In this document: positions 11,863 through 19,713 of the stretch, piece by piece
Numbering within the stretch: the first letter of the stretch is position 1
Layout: each line of letters opens with the position of its first letter
NCBI GenBank assembly: GCA_035557095.1
Contig: DATMEB010000057.1
Location: 1-42,135 of the forward strand
DNA length: 42,135 nucleotides
Reading direction: 5' to 3'
From: JALZDI01 sp035557095
GTDB taxonomy: Bacteria; Actinomycetota; Actinomycetes; Propionibacteriales; Nocardioidaceae
Notes under the pieces: model-generated
What the model was told of the DNA's origin: nothing
Databases searched by the model: none
What the model saw: only the letters and a program-made list of their open reading frames with translations
Position numbers and translations under genes: made by a program

Positions 11863-11868
11863 TACGAT
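11863..11868 (+). promoter_or_regulatory. Possible -10 element (TACGAT) of the lipoprotein-mazG operon
   Basis: TACGAT, a good actinobacterial -10, lies 75 bases before the lipoprotein GTG. No convincing -35 is seen. The rest of 11796-11943 shows nothing else recognisable. Confidence 0.35.
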
Positions 11869-11943
11869 TCGAGGCGCCGACCCGTTCCGAGGTCGCGAAG
11901 GTCGTGAAGTCGTCCGGTGCCGGGTTCAACGGAAGGGCACGTT

Positions 11944-12630
11944 GTGGGTTCTCCTCGTCTGCGTCGCGCGGCTGTCGCCGTCGCCTGCGTCCTCACCCTG
12001 GCCGGATGCGGCTCGGTGCACCCGGGTGCGGCGGCGCAGATCGGTGACGTCTCGATCAGCGACGACCAGCTGCAGGAGAGCACCGAAGGGTTCTGCGACC
12101 TGATCGACACGATCAACGCCGCACAGCAGGGCAGCAACGCGCCGGTGCCGGTGCGGTCGGCGCTGCTCAGTGCGCTGAACACGCTGGTGATCGGCGCAGC
12201 GCTCGACCAGCTCGCGCAGCAGAACGACGTCCAGGTGAGCAACGCCGAGGTCGAGCAGTGGATCGCGGCGCTGCCGATCGACCTCGGCCAGGTGCCGGAG
12301 AGCCGCGCCGAGGACGTGCAGGCGATCACCGAGCGGGTCGGCCGCAACTCGCTGCTGGTGGAGAAGCTCGGCCGGCTGGCCTACGAGCGGGAGAACCCCG
12401 GCAGCTCCGGCGCGCCCACCGAGGACGTCCAGCAGCTCGGCCAGCAGATGGCCGACGACTACCTCGACCAGGTCGGCGCCGACATCAACCCCCGGTACGG
12501 CCAGGTGCTCGACACCCAGCGGCTGCCGGGCACCGGCTCGCTGTCGGTCGCGGTCTCCGAGGAGGGCGTCGCCGGTGAGAACGTCCCCCAGCCCAACGGC
12601 TCCCTCCCCGGCAACCAGGTGTGCTCCTAG
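11944..12630 (+). CDS. Lipoprotein with SurA N-terminal-like region
   Basis: About 228 residues. Basic N terminus (VGSPRLRRAA), hydrophobic core and lipobox LAGC at about residues 19-22, so it should be diacylated and anchored outside the membrane. The mature part begins with IGDVSISDDQLQE and is helix-rich, resembling the chaperone-like N-terminal module of SurA/peptidyl-prolyl isomerases, but no parvulin catalytic domain follows. Mycobacterial neighbours of mfd and mazG also include a lipoprotein gene. GTG at 11944 has GGAAGG upstream. The client protein is unknown. Confidence 0.8.
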   Translation: MGSPRLRRAAVAVACVLTLAGCGSVHPGAAAQIGDVSISDDQLQESTEGFCDLIDTINAAQQGSNAPVPVRSALLSALNTLVIGAALDQLAQQNDVQVSNAEVEQWIAALPIDLGQVPESRAEDVQAITERVGRNSLLVEKLGRLAYERENPGSSGAPTEDVQQLGQQMADDYLDQVGADINPRYGQVLDTQRLPGTGSLSVAVSEEGVAGENVPQPNGSLPGNQVCS

Positions 12631-12632
12631 AC

Positions 12633-13622
12633 GTGGGTCGCCTGGTCCTGCTGCAGACCAGCCCGCGCGTCGCAGCGGGCCTGCTGACCGCGCAGGCCTG
12701 GGACGTCGTCCGCACGGCCGACTCGGTGCTGTGCAGCGAGCCGGGCACCGAGGTCGAGCGGGCGGTCGCCGCGGCCGGTGTCGAGGTCGAGACCACCACC
12801 GACCCGCTGCCGGCGCTGCTCGCCGCCTGCGACGGCGGACGCACCGCCGTCTGGCTGGCGGCCGACGACGACGATCTGGCCGACACGCTGGCGACCGAGG
12901 TCGTCGCCCGCGCCGAGCGTGGTGACGAGACGCTGGAGGTCGAGGTGCTGGCCGGGTCCTACGACCTGCCCGGGTCCCGGCTGCTCGACCTCGTCGAGGT
13001 GATGGACCGGTTGCGTGAGCACTGCCCGTGGGACCGCGAGCAGACCCACCGTTCGCTGGTGCGCTACCTGGTGGAGGAGTCCTACGAGACGCTCGAGGCG
13101 ATCGAGGCCGGCGACCGCGACCACCTGCGTGAGGAGCTCGGCGACCTGCTGCTGCAGGTGATGTTCCACAGCCGGATCGCCGCCGAGCATCCCGACGACC
13201 CGTGGACCGTCGACGACGTGGCCGCCGACATCGTGGAGAAGCTGGTACGCCGGCACCCGCACGTGTTCGCCGGTCTCGACGTCGACGGGGTCGACGACGT
13301 CGAGACCAACTGGGAGTCGATCAAGTCCGCGGAGAAGCAGCGGTCGTCGGTGCTGGAGGGCATCCCCACCGCGATGCCCGCGCTCAGCCTGGCCGAGAAG
13401 GTGCTCGGGCGCGCCAAGCGGGTCGGCCTGGAGGCGACCGACGTGGCCGCCTCGTCAGCCGCCGGCGAGCCCGGCGCGCCGGGCCGCGACCTCGGCACGC
13501 AGCTGCTGAGCCTGGTCGCGCAGGCGCGCGTGGAGGGCGTCGACCCCGAGCAGGCGCTGCGCGACGCCGTACGCCGGGCCTCGGAGACGATCCAGGCCGC
13601 CGAGGCCGCGGACAAGCGCTGA
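12633..13622 (+). CDS. mazG: Nucleoside triphosphate pyrophosphohydrolase MazG
   Basis: Hydrolyses (d)NTPs, including damaged ones, to monophosphates. The all-alpha MazG core starts at about residue 115 with VMDRLREHCPWDREQTHRSL; metal ligands appear in VEESYETLEAIE and EELGDLLLQVMFH. The first ~110 residues (GRLVLLQTSPRVAAG...) look like a decayed tetrapyrrole-methylase module of YabN-type fusions, lacking a glycine-rich SAM motif. I start at GTG 12633, where family-like sequence begins; a GTG at 12621 would overlap the lipoprotein stop by ten bases. Neither has a clear ribosome site. About 329 residues. Confidence 0.93.
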   Translation: MGRLVLLQTSPRVAAGLLTAQAWDVVRTADSVLCSEPGTEVERAVAAAGVEVETTTDPLPALLAACDGGRTAVWLAADDDDLADTLATEVVARAERGDETLEVEVLAGSYDLPGSRLLDLVEVMDRLREHCPWDREQTHRSLVRYLVEESYETLEAIEAGDRDHLREELGDLLLQVMFHSRIAAEHPDDPWTVDDVAADIVEKLVRRHPHVFAGLDVDGVDDVETNWESIKSAEKQRSSVLEGIPTAMPALSLAEKVLGRAKRVGLEATDVAASSAAGEPGAPGRDLGTQLLSLVAQARVEGVDPEQALRDAVRRASETIQAAEAADKR

Positions 13623-13711
13623 GGCACGCCGGACTCCGCCGACCCCACCGCGCCGGCCGACCGCGCCCGACCGCTGGGCGAGCCGTGCCCGGAGTCGCCG
13701 ACCGCTCTCGA

Positions 13712-13717
13712 TAGGCT
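13712..13717 (+). promoter_or_regulatory. -10 element TAGGCT upstream of eno
   Basis: TAGGCT lies 38 bases upstream of the eno GTG. Unlike mfd and cbs, this gene has a leader with a strong AAGGAG, so it should use conventional initiation. No clear -35. Confidence 0.45.
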
Positions 13718-13754
13718 GGGGCGCGCTCAGACGTCGAACCCCCAAGGAGAACCT

Positions 13755-15044
13755 GTGGCCGTCATCGACGCCGTCGGCGCGCGCGAGATCCTCGACTCGC
13801 GCGGCAACCCGACCGTGGAGGTCGAGGTCGCCCTCGACGACGACACGATCGCCCGCGCGGCAGTCCCGTCGGGCGCGTCGACCGGGCAGTTCGAGGCGGT
13901 GGAGCTGCGTGACGGCGGTTCACGATATGGCGGCAAGGGTGTGCAGAAGGCTGTCACCGCCGTGCTCGACGACATCGGACCGCGGCTGGTCGGCATCGAG
14001 GCCGGCGAGCAGCGTCTCGTCGACCAGGTCATGCTCGACCTCGACGGCACCCCGAACAAGGCCAAGCTCGGCGCCAACGCCGTGCTCGGCGTCTCCCTGG
14101 CCGTCGCCCGCGCGGCGGCGGAGTCGGCGCGGCTGCCGCTGTTCCGCTACCTCGGAGGGCCCAACGCGCACCTGCTCCCGGTGCCGATGATGAACATCCT
14201 CAACGGCGGCGCGCACGCCGACTCCGACGTCGACGTCCAGGAGTTCATGATCGCGCCCGTGGGCGCTGCCACCTTCACCGAGGCGCTGCAGCAGGGCACC
14301 GAGGTCTACCACGCGCTGAAGGCGGTGCTCAAGGCGCAGGGGCTCGCGACCGGTCTCGGCGACGAGGGCGGATTCGCGCCGAACCTGCCGTCCAACCGCG
14401 ACGCGCTCGACCTGATCGCGACCGCCGTCGACAAGGCCGGTCTGGCCCTCGGCGACGACATCGTGCTCGCCCTCGACGTCGCCGCCACCGAGTTCTACGA
14501 CGCAGACAGCGCGCGCTACCGGTTCGAGGGCACGGACAAGACCGCCGAGGAGATGTCGGCCTACTACGCCGACCTGGTCGCCTCCTACCCGCTGGTGTCC
14601 ATCGAGGACCCGATGAGCGAGGAGGACTGGGAAGGCTGGCAGAGCATGTGCGGCACGCTGGGCGAGCGCGTCCAGCTCGTCGGTGACGACCTGTTCGTGA
14701 CCAACGTCGAGCGCCTGCAGCGCGGCATCGACGAGTCCGCGGCCAACGCACTGCTCGTCAAGGTCAACCAGATCGGCAGCCTCACCGAGACCTTCGACGC
14801 GGTCGAGCTCGCGCATCGCAACGGCTTCCGGTGCATGATGAGCCACCGTTCGGGCGAGACCGAGGACACCACGATCGCCGACCTGGCCGTCGCCACCAAC
14901 TGCGGCCAGATCAAGACCGGCGCGCCGGCACGGTCCGAGCGCGTCGCGAAGTACAACCAGCTGCTGCGCATCGAGGAGGAGCTCGACGACGCGGCCCGCT
15001 ACGCCGGACGCGGTGCCTTCCCACGCTTCAGCGCCGGGGACTGA
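13755..15044 (+). CDS. eno: Enolase
   Basis: Phosphopyruvate hydratase of glycolysis, converting 2-phosphoglycerate to phosphoenolpyruvate. Length (429) and sequence are canonical: AREILDSRGNPTVEVEV at the N terminus, GDEGGFAPN with the catalytic Glu, the metal ligands in LALDVAATEFYD and SIEDPMSEEDW, the catalytic Lys in LLVKVNQIGSLTET, and SHRSGETEDT, the enolase signature. GTG 13755 has AAGGAG at ideal spacing. A -10-like TAGGCT lies upstream. The divisome gene ftsB follows after 8 bases. Confidence 0.98.
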   Translation: MAVIDAVGAREILDSRGNPTVEVEVALDDDTIARAAVPSGASTGQFEAVELRDGGSRYGGKGVQKAVTAVLDDIGPRLVGIEAGEQRLVDQVMLDLDGTPNKAKLGANAVLGVSLAVARAAAESARLPLFRYLGGPNAHLLPVPMMNILNGGAHADSDVDVQEFMIAPVGAATFTEALQQGTEVYHALKAVLKAQGLATGLGDEGGFAPNLPSNRDALDLIATAVDKAGLALGDDIVLALDVAATEFYDADSARYRFEGTDKTAEEMSAYYADLVASYPLVSIEDPMSEEDWEGWQSMCGTLGERVQLVGDDLFVTNVERLQRGIDESAANALLVKVNQIGSLTETFDAVELAHRNGFRCMMSHRSGETEDTTIADLAVATNCGQIKTGAPARSERVAKYNQLLRIEEELDDAARYAGRGAFPRFSAGD

Positions 15045-15052
15045 GCCCGGCC

Positions 15053-15727
15053 GTGGCCAGCGCGCGAGGCGGCAACGGGCGCAACCGCCCCCGTGGGCGG
15101 GAGGGACCCGCGCGTACCCGCCCGCAGCCGCGTCGCTCCACCCCCGGCCGTACCACCGCAGCGGCGCGCGGAGGGCCCGCCCGGGCCCAAGCCACCGGCC
15201 CGGGCCGTATGCGCGAGCAGCCGGCGCAGCGTCGTCCCCGGCTGACCGGACGCTCGGCGATCGTGATCGTGGTGCTCGCGGTGCTGTTCGTCTCCTACGC
15301 CACCAGCCTGCGGGCATACCTCTCCCAGAGCTCGCACATCAACGAGCTGCAGACGCAGATCGCCCAGGACCGGCAGGCGATCGCGGAGCTTCGCGAGGAG
15401 CGCGGGCGTTGGAAGGACGAGGCGTTCATCGAGGCGCAGGCACGCGAGAGGTTCGGCTGGGTGCTGCCGGGCGAGGTCGGGCTGCGCGTGATCGGTGAGG
15501 ACGGCAAGCCGCTCGACGTCGCCTCCGAGCTGACCGACCCAGCGTCGCTGGGTCAGGACCCCGACGCCGAGTGGTGGAGCACCGCGTGGACCAGCATCCG
15601 CGGGGCGGGTGCGGAGCAGAAGCAGGTCGTGGTGCCCGCGCAGCGGCTCGGGCCGCGGCCCGAGCGCAGACTCGGCGGTCGCGACCGCGGACAGGGGCGC
15701 CGGGGAGGCGCCGGCGTTGGCCACTGA
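15053..15727 (+). CDS. ftsB: FtsB/DivIC-type septum formation initiator
   Basis: A bitopic divisome protein of about 224 residues. The N-terminal ~65 residues are very basic and rich in Arg, Pro and Gly (cytoplasmic), followed by one membrane segment AIVIVVLAVLFVSYATSL (about 68-85), then a coiled coil (HINELQTQIAQDRQAIAELR) and the FGWVLPGEVG segment typical of the family. FtsB partners FtsL and FtsQ at the septum. GTG 15053 lies 8 bases after eno. Position between eno and DUF501 is conserved in actinobacteria. Confidence 0.9.
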   Translation: MASARGGNGRNRPRGREGPARTRPQPRRSTPGRTTAAARGGPARAQATGPGRMREQPAQRRPRLTGRSAIVIVVLAVLFVSYATSLRAYLSQSSHINELQTQIAQDRQAIAELREERGRWKDEAFIEAQARERFGWVLPGEVGLRVIGEDGKPLDVASELTDPASLGQDPDAEWWSTAWTSIRGAGAEQKQVVVPAQRLGPRPERRLGGRDRGQGRRGGAGVGH

Positions 15728-16256
15728 GCCCGCTCGCGCGCACTCCGGCGGGTCCGAGACCCCCGTGGCCGAGGCCGACCTCGACGCGGTGCGCCGACAG
15801 CTGGGACGGCCGCCGCGCGCGATCGCCGCGGTCGCGCACCGCTGCCCCTGTGGCCTGCCGGACGTGGTCGAGACGCTTCCGCGGCTCGAGGACGGCACCC
15901 CGTTCCCCACGCTGTACTACCTCACCTGCCCGCGCGCGGCGTCGATGATCGGGACGCTGGAGGCGTCCGGGCTCATGCGCGAGATGAGCGACCGCCTGGC
16001 CGACGACGAGGCGCTCGCCGCCGACTACCGCGCTGCGCACGAGCGCTACATCGCCCGGCGTGAGGAGCTGATGGACGTCCCGGAGATCGCGGGTGTCTCC
16101 GCGGGCGGGATGCCCATCCGGGTCAAGTGCCTGCACGTGCTGGTCGGCCAGGCCCTCGCCGAGGGCGCCGGTGCGCAGCCGCTGGGCGACGAGGCGCTGG
16201 AGCGGCTCGGCGACTGGTGGGCCGACGGGCCGTGCGTCGAGCCGGAGTCGCCGTGA
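15717..16256 (+). CDS. DUF501 family protein
   Basis: About 179 residues of a conserved actinobacterial family without known function. The recognisable core runs from ADLDAVRRQLGRPPRAI through HRCPCGLPDVVETLP, with two close Cys residues, to AGGMPIRVKCLHVLVGQALA. I prefer TTG 15717 because GGGGAGG lies eight bases upstream; it overlaps the ftsB stop, suggesting coupling. GTG at 15765 is an alternative closer to the conserved region. The stop overlaps the ppx start (GTGA). The His/Cys cluster might bind metal, an inference only. Confidence 0.85.
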   Translation: MATEPARAHSGGSETPVAEADLDAVRRQLGRPPRAIAAVAHRCPCGLPDVVETLPRLEDGTPFPTLYYLTCPRAASMIGTLEASGLMREMSDRLADDEALAADYRAAHERYIARREELMDVPEIAGVSAGGMPIRVKCLHVLVGQALAEGAGAQPLGDEALERLGDWWADGPCVEPESP

Positions 16257-17236
16257 ACGCCGGTGACGCGGGCGAGCGGGTCGCGGCGATCGACTGCGGC
16301 ACCAACTCCATCAGGCTGCTCGTGGCCGAACCCGACGGCGCCGGTGGCCTGCGAGACCTCGACCGCCGCATGCTGATCGTGCGGCTCGGGCAGGGCGTCG
16401 ATGCCACGGGCCGGTTCACCGACGAGGCGCTGCAGCGCACGTTCGACGCCTGCGACGACTACGCCGCCGTGCTGCGCGACCTCGGCGTACACCGCCTGCG
16501 GTTCTGCGCGACCTCGGCGGCACGCGACGCCGCCAACGGCGACGTCTTCGCCGCCGGCGTCGAGGAGCGGCTCGGCGTACGACCGGAGGTGCTCACCGGC
16601 GACGACGAGGCCGCCCTGTCCTACGACGGCGCGACCCGTGACCTGGAGCGACTCGACGTCCCCGTGCCGTACCTCGTGCTCGACATCGGGGGCGGCTCGA
16701 CCGAGTTCGTGCTCGGTGACGGCCACGGCCACGTGCGTTTCGCGGAGTCCGTCGACATCGGGTCGGTGCGCATGACAGAGCGGCACCTGCACGGTGACCC
16801 GCCGACGGCCGAGGAGATCGAGGCGGCCGTCGCCGACGTCGACGCCACACTCGACCGGTTACGGGTGCCGCTGGAGGACACCGGCACGCTGGTCGGCGTC
16901 GCCGGCACCATCACGACCGTTGCCGCGATGGTGCTCGACCTGCCGGAGTACGACTCCGACCGCATCCACCACGCACGGATCGGCGTCGACGACGTCGTCA
17001 CCGTGCGCCGCCGGCTGCTGGCGATGACCCGGGCACAGCGGCGTGCGCTCGGGTTCATGCACCCGGGACGAGCCGATGTCATCGGCGCCGGCACGCTGAT
17101 CCTCGACCGCGTCGTGCAGCGGATCGCGCTCGGGCTGGAGCAACCGGTCGTGCTCGTCAGCGAACACGACATCCTCGACGGCATCGCCTGGTCCCTGGCC
17201 GAGGAAGCATTGGTGCGTCACCGGGGGAGACGATGA
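16253..17236 (+). CDS. Ppx/GppA family exopolyphosphatase/pppGpp phosphatase
   Basis: An ASKHA-fold phosphatase of about 327 residues, acting on inorganic polyphosphate and/or pppGpp. Phosphate loops AIDCGTNSIRLLVAE and LDIGGGSTEFVLG are intact; DDEAALSYDGA holds the catalytic acid region. It is the short form without an HD domain. Position after eno-ftsB-DUF501 matches mycobacterial ppx2. Codon 203 (16859-16861) is TTA, a leucine codon that is very rare in high-G+C actinomycetes. The GTG start overlaps the DUF501 stop and its own stop overlaps the next ATG (ATGA). Confidence 0.93.
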   Translation: MNAGDAGERVAAIDCGTNSIRLLVAEPDGAGGLRDLDRRMLIVRLGQGVDATGRFTDEALQRTFDACDDYAAVLRDLGVHRLRFCATSAARDAANGDVFAAGVEERLGVRPEVLTGDDEAALSYDGATRDLERLDVPVPYLVLDIGGGSTEFVLGDGHGHVRFAESVDIGSVRMTERHLHGDPPTAEEIEAAVADVDATLDRLRVPLEDTGTLVGVAGTITTVAAMVLDLPEYDSDRIHHARIGVDDVVTVRRRLLAMTRAQRRALGFMHPGRADVIGAGTLILDRVVQRIALGLEQPVVLVSEHDILDGIAWSLAEEALVRHRGRR

Positions 17237-18087
17237 CACCTCACGGGCCGGGTGAGGACTCGCGCGCACCCCACCCGATCACCGGGCAGCTGTTCGCCAG
17301 CCCCGTGCCGCCGGGCACCGGCTGGCCCGACGACCCCGCCCAACCCGGCACCGAGGTCGCGAACAGCGCCGACGACGTCCTGCGGTTGTCCGCGGACGCC
17401 GACCTGGCCCAGGTGTCCGCGCGGATCTCGGTGTGCCGCGCCTGTCCGGGCCTCCTGGACTGGCGCGAGTCGGTGGCGCGCGACAAGCGCCGCTCGTTCG
17501 CCGGCCAGCCGTACTGGGGCCGTCCGATCGCGGGCTGGGGACCCGCGGACGCCCCGATCCTGCTGCTCGGTCTCGCCCCTGCGGCGCACGGAGGCAACCG
17601 CACCGGGCGGATCTTCACCGGTGACCGCTCCGGGGACTGGCTGTTCGCCGCCCTGCACCGGGCCGGGCTCGCCGCCCAGGCCGCGAGCGAGCACGCCGGC
17701 GACGACCAGCGACTGATCGACACCCGCATGGTCGCGACGGTCCGATGCGCGCCTCCGGCCAACAAGCCCACCGTCGCCGAGCGCGATACCTGCGCACCCT
17801 GGCTGTACCGCGAGCTGACGCTGCTGACACCGAGCCTGCGGGCCGTCGTCTGCCTGGGGTCGTACGGCTGGGCCGCCGCGCTGCGCGGCCTGCGCGCGGT
17901 GGGGTACACCGTGCCCCGGCCGCAGCCACGTTTCGGGCACGCGGCCGAGGCGGTCGTCCGCAAGCCGTCGGGGGAGGACGTGCTGCTGCTCGGCTGCTAC
18001 CACCCCAGCCAGCAGAACACGTTCACCGGCAAGCTCACCGAGGACATGCTCGACGCGGTGATGCGGCGCGCACGGGAACAATGCTGA
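17233..18087 (+). CDS. Family 5 uracil-DNA glycosylase (UdgB-like)
   Basis: Base-excision repair enzyme removing uracil and other deaminated bases. Motif A reads GLAPAAHG (113-120), with Ala where other families carry a catalytic Asn/Asp, which is the family-5 pattern; motif B is HPSQQNTFTG (257-266). Four cysteines at about 68, 71, 172 and 187 are placed to hold the 4Fe-4S cluster of families 4 and 5. The N-terminal 50 residues are Pro-rich. 284 residues. ATG overlaps the ppx stop by four bases, ending the operon that starts near eno. Confidence 0.9.
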   Translation: MTPHGPGEDSRAPHPITGQLFASPVPPGTGWPDDPAQPGTEVANSADDVLRLSADADLAQVSARISVCRACPGLLDWRESVARDKRRSFAGQPYWGRPIAGWGPADAPILLLGLAPAAHGGNRTGRIFTGDRSGDWLFAALHRAGLAAQAASEHAGDDQRLIDTRMVATVRCAPPANKPTVAERDTCAPWLYRELTLLTPSLRAVVCLGSYGWAAALRGLRAVGYTVPRPQPRFGHAAEAVVRKPSGEDVLLLGCYHPSQQNTFTGKLTEDMLDAVMRRAREQC

Positions 18088-18091
18088 CCAT

Positions 18092-18105
18092 GTGAATGTT
18101 TTCAC
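18092..18105. promoter_or_regulatory. Inverted repeat just before the NDH-2 start
   Basis: GTGAA-TGTT-TTCAC, a perfect 5-bp inverted repeat, ends four bases before the ATG at 18110. The gene shows no Shine-Dalgarno, so this site may overlap the transcript start. It could be a repressor site or chance. Confidence 0.3.
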
Positions 18106-18109
18106 TAGT

Positions 18110-19405
18110 ATGACGACTCCTCACATCCTCATCGCCGGGGGCGGATACGTCGGCATGTACACCGCGCTCGGGCTGCGTCGGCGACTGCGGGCGGGTGAGG
18201 CCCGGGTGACCCTGGTCGACCCGCGCCCCAACATGACCTACCAGCCGTTCCTGCCCGAGGCGGCCGCCGGCAGCCTCGAGCCACGCCACGTCGTCGTGCC
18301 ACTGCGGCGCACGCTCAAGGGCACCGACGTCGTCAACGGCCGCATCGTCGGCATCGACCACGCGAACAGGGTGGCCACGATCGAGCCGGCCGAGGGCGCC
18401 ACCTACCAGGTCGCCTACGACATCCTGGTCTCCGCGCTCGGCTCGGTGTCGCGGACGCTGCCGGTGCCCGGTCTGGCCGACCACGCGATCGGGTTCAAGC
18501 AGATCGAGGAGGCCATCTCGCTGCGCAACCGCGTCCTCGACCGCCTCGACGCCGCGTCGTCCACGACCGACCCGGACCTGCGCCGGCGCGCCCTCAACTT
18601 CGTGTTCGTCGGCGGGGGGTACGCCGGCGTGGAGGCGATGGCCGAGCTCGAGGACATGGCGAAGTACGCCACCCGCTACTACGACCGCATCGAGCCCGGC
18701 GACCTGCGGTTCGTGCTGGTCGAGGCGACCGGCCGCATCCTTCCCGAGGTCGGGGAGGACATGGGCCGCTACACCCTCAAAGTGCTGCGCGACCGCGGCA
18801 TCGACATCCGGCTGAACACCCGGCTGGAGTCGTGCGTGGGCGGACACGTCGTGCTCTCCGACGGCGAGGAGTTCGACAGCGACGTGATCGTGTGGACGGC
18901 CGGGGTCAAGGCCAACCCGGTACTCGAGAAGACCGACCTCCCGCTCGATTCGGCCGGCCGGGTCAGGACCCTGCCGAACCTCACGGTCGAGGGAGTGCCC
19001 GACGCGTTCGCCGCGGGTGACTCCGCGGCGGTCCCCGACCTGACCAACCCCGGCCAGCTCACCAGCCCGAGCGCCCAGCACGCCGTGCGGCAGGCGCGGC
19101 TGCTCGCGGCCAACCTCGTGCACTACCTGCGCGGCGAGCCGCTCAAGGACTACGAGCACAAGTACGCCGGCTCGGTGGCGAGCCTGGGCCTGCACCAGGG
19201 CGTGGCCCAGGTGTACGGCATCAAGCTCAAGGGCTGGCCGGCATGGTTCATGCACCGCACGTACCACATGTCGCGGATGCCGACGCTGAACAAGAAGATC
19301 CGCGTGGTGCTCGACTGGACCCTCGCCCTGTTCTTCCGCCGCGAGGTGGTCTCGCTCGGGTCGCTGCAGCGGCACCGCGACGACTGGGAGCGTGCCAGCC
19401 GCTGA
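18110..19405 (+). CDS. ndh: NAD(P)/FAD-dependent oxidoreductase, type II NADH dehydrogenase
   Basis: Membrane-surface flavoprotein passing electrons from NADH to quinone without proton pumping. Two Rossmann motifs: FAD-binding IAGGGYVGMYTALGLR at the N terminus and NAD-binding FVGGGYAGVEAMAEL at about 165-180. AAGDSAAVPD near 305 is the FAD ribityl motif. The C-terminal GWPAWFMHRTYHM...FFRREVVSLGSLQ region is the amphipathic membrane anchor. 431 residues. ATG 18110 begins right at the conserved strand; the GTG at 18092 lies inside an inverted repeat. Confidence 0.92.
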   Translation: MTTPHILIAGGGYVGMYTALGLRRRLRAGEARVTLVDPRPNMTYQPFLPEAAAGSLEPRHVVVPLRRTLKGTDVVNGRIVGIDHANRVATIEPAEGATYQVAYDILVSALGSVSRTLPVPGLADHAIGFKQIEEAISLRNRVLDRLDAASSTTDPDLRRRALNFVFVGGGYAGVEAMAELEDMAKYATRYYDRIEPGDLRFVLVEATGRILPEVGEDMGRYTLKVLRDRGIDIRLNTRLESCVGGHVVLSDGEEFDSDVIVWTAGVKANPVLEKTDLPLDSAGRVRTLPNLTVEGVPDAFAAGDSAAVPDLTNPGQLTSPSAQHAVRQARLLAANLVHYLRGEPLKDYEHKYAGSVASLGLHQGVAQVYGIKLKGWPAWFMHRTYHMSRMPTLNKKIRVVLDWTLALFFRREVVSLGSLQRHRDDWERASR

Positions 19406-19446
19406 TCGCCGGTCGCTGATCGTCGGCCGGTGGGGTCTGGGCTGCG

Positions 19447-19452
19447 TAGGAT
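19447..19452 (+). promoter_or_regulatory. -10 element TAGGAT of the tRNA at 19465
   Basis: TAGGAT ends 12 bases before the mature tRNA 5' end, a sensible distance for a short 5' extension. No matching -35 is visible. Confidence 0.4.
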
Positions 19453-19464
19453 CGGGCGTGGCCC

Positions 19465-19541
19465 GCCCCTGTAGTCCAACCGGCAGAGACGGCGCTCTTA
19501 AACAGCGTTCAGTGTGGGTTCGAGTCCCACCGGGGGCACCA
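19465..19541 (+). tRNA. tRNA with anticodon TAA and short variable loop (nominal tRNA-Leu)
   Basis: Acceptor GCCCCTG/CGGGGGC, anticodon stem GCGCT/AGCGT with loop CTTAAAC (TAA at 19499-19501), T-stem GTGGG/CCCAC with canonical loop TTCGAGT, discriminator A and encoded CCA (19539-19541). The D-stem is only three pairs (GTC/GAC). The variable loop is five bases (TCAGT), i.e. class I. Bacterial tRNA-Leu normally has a long variable arm, so leucine identity is not assured despite the UAA anticodon. The intact stems and CCA argue against a pseudogene. Confidence 0.85.
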
Positions 19542-19644
19542 TCGCCGATGACGGCCGAGGACGGTCGGGGAGGACGATCGGCCCGTTGCGCGCCGTTGCC
19601 CAGGATGCCCATGAATGTTGGGAATCCGTTACGCCGGTCCGTCG

Positions 19645-19671
19645 TTGTACCCCGTAGCCGGTCGGTACGAT
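19645..19671 (+). promoter_or_regulatory. Possible promoter of the BI-1-like gene (TTGTAC-15-TACGAT)
   Basis: TTGTAC at 19645-19650 and TACGAT at 19666-19671 with a 15-base spacer, 42 bases upstream of the ATG. The -10 is good; the spacing is short. Confidence 0.35.
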
Positions 19672-19713
19672 CGGTGGTGTCCCGCGCTCCCGGCGGGGTC
19701 GATGGAGGAGACC

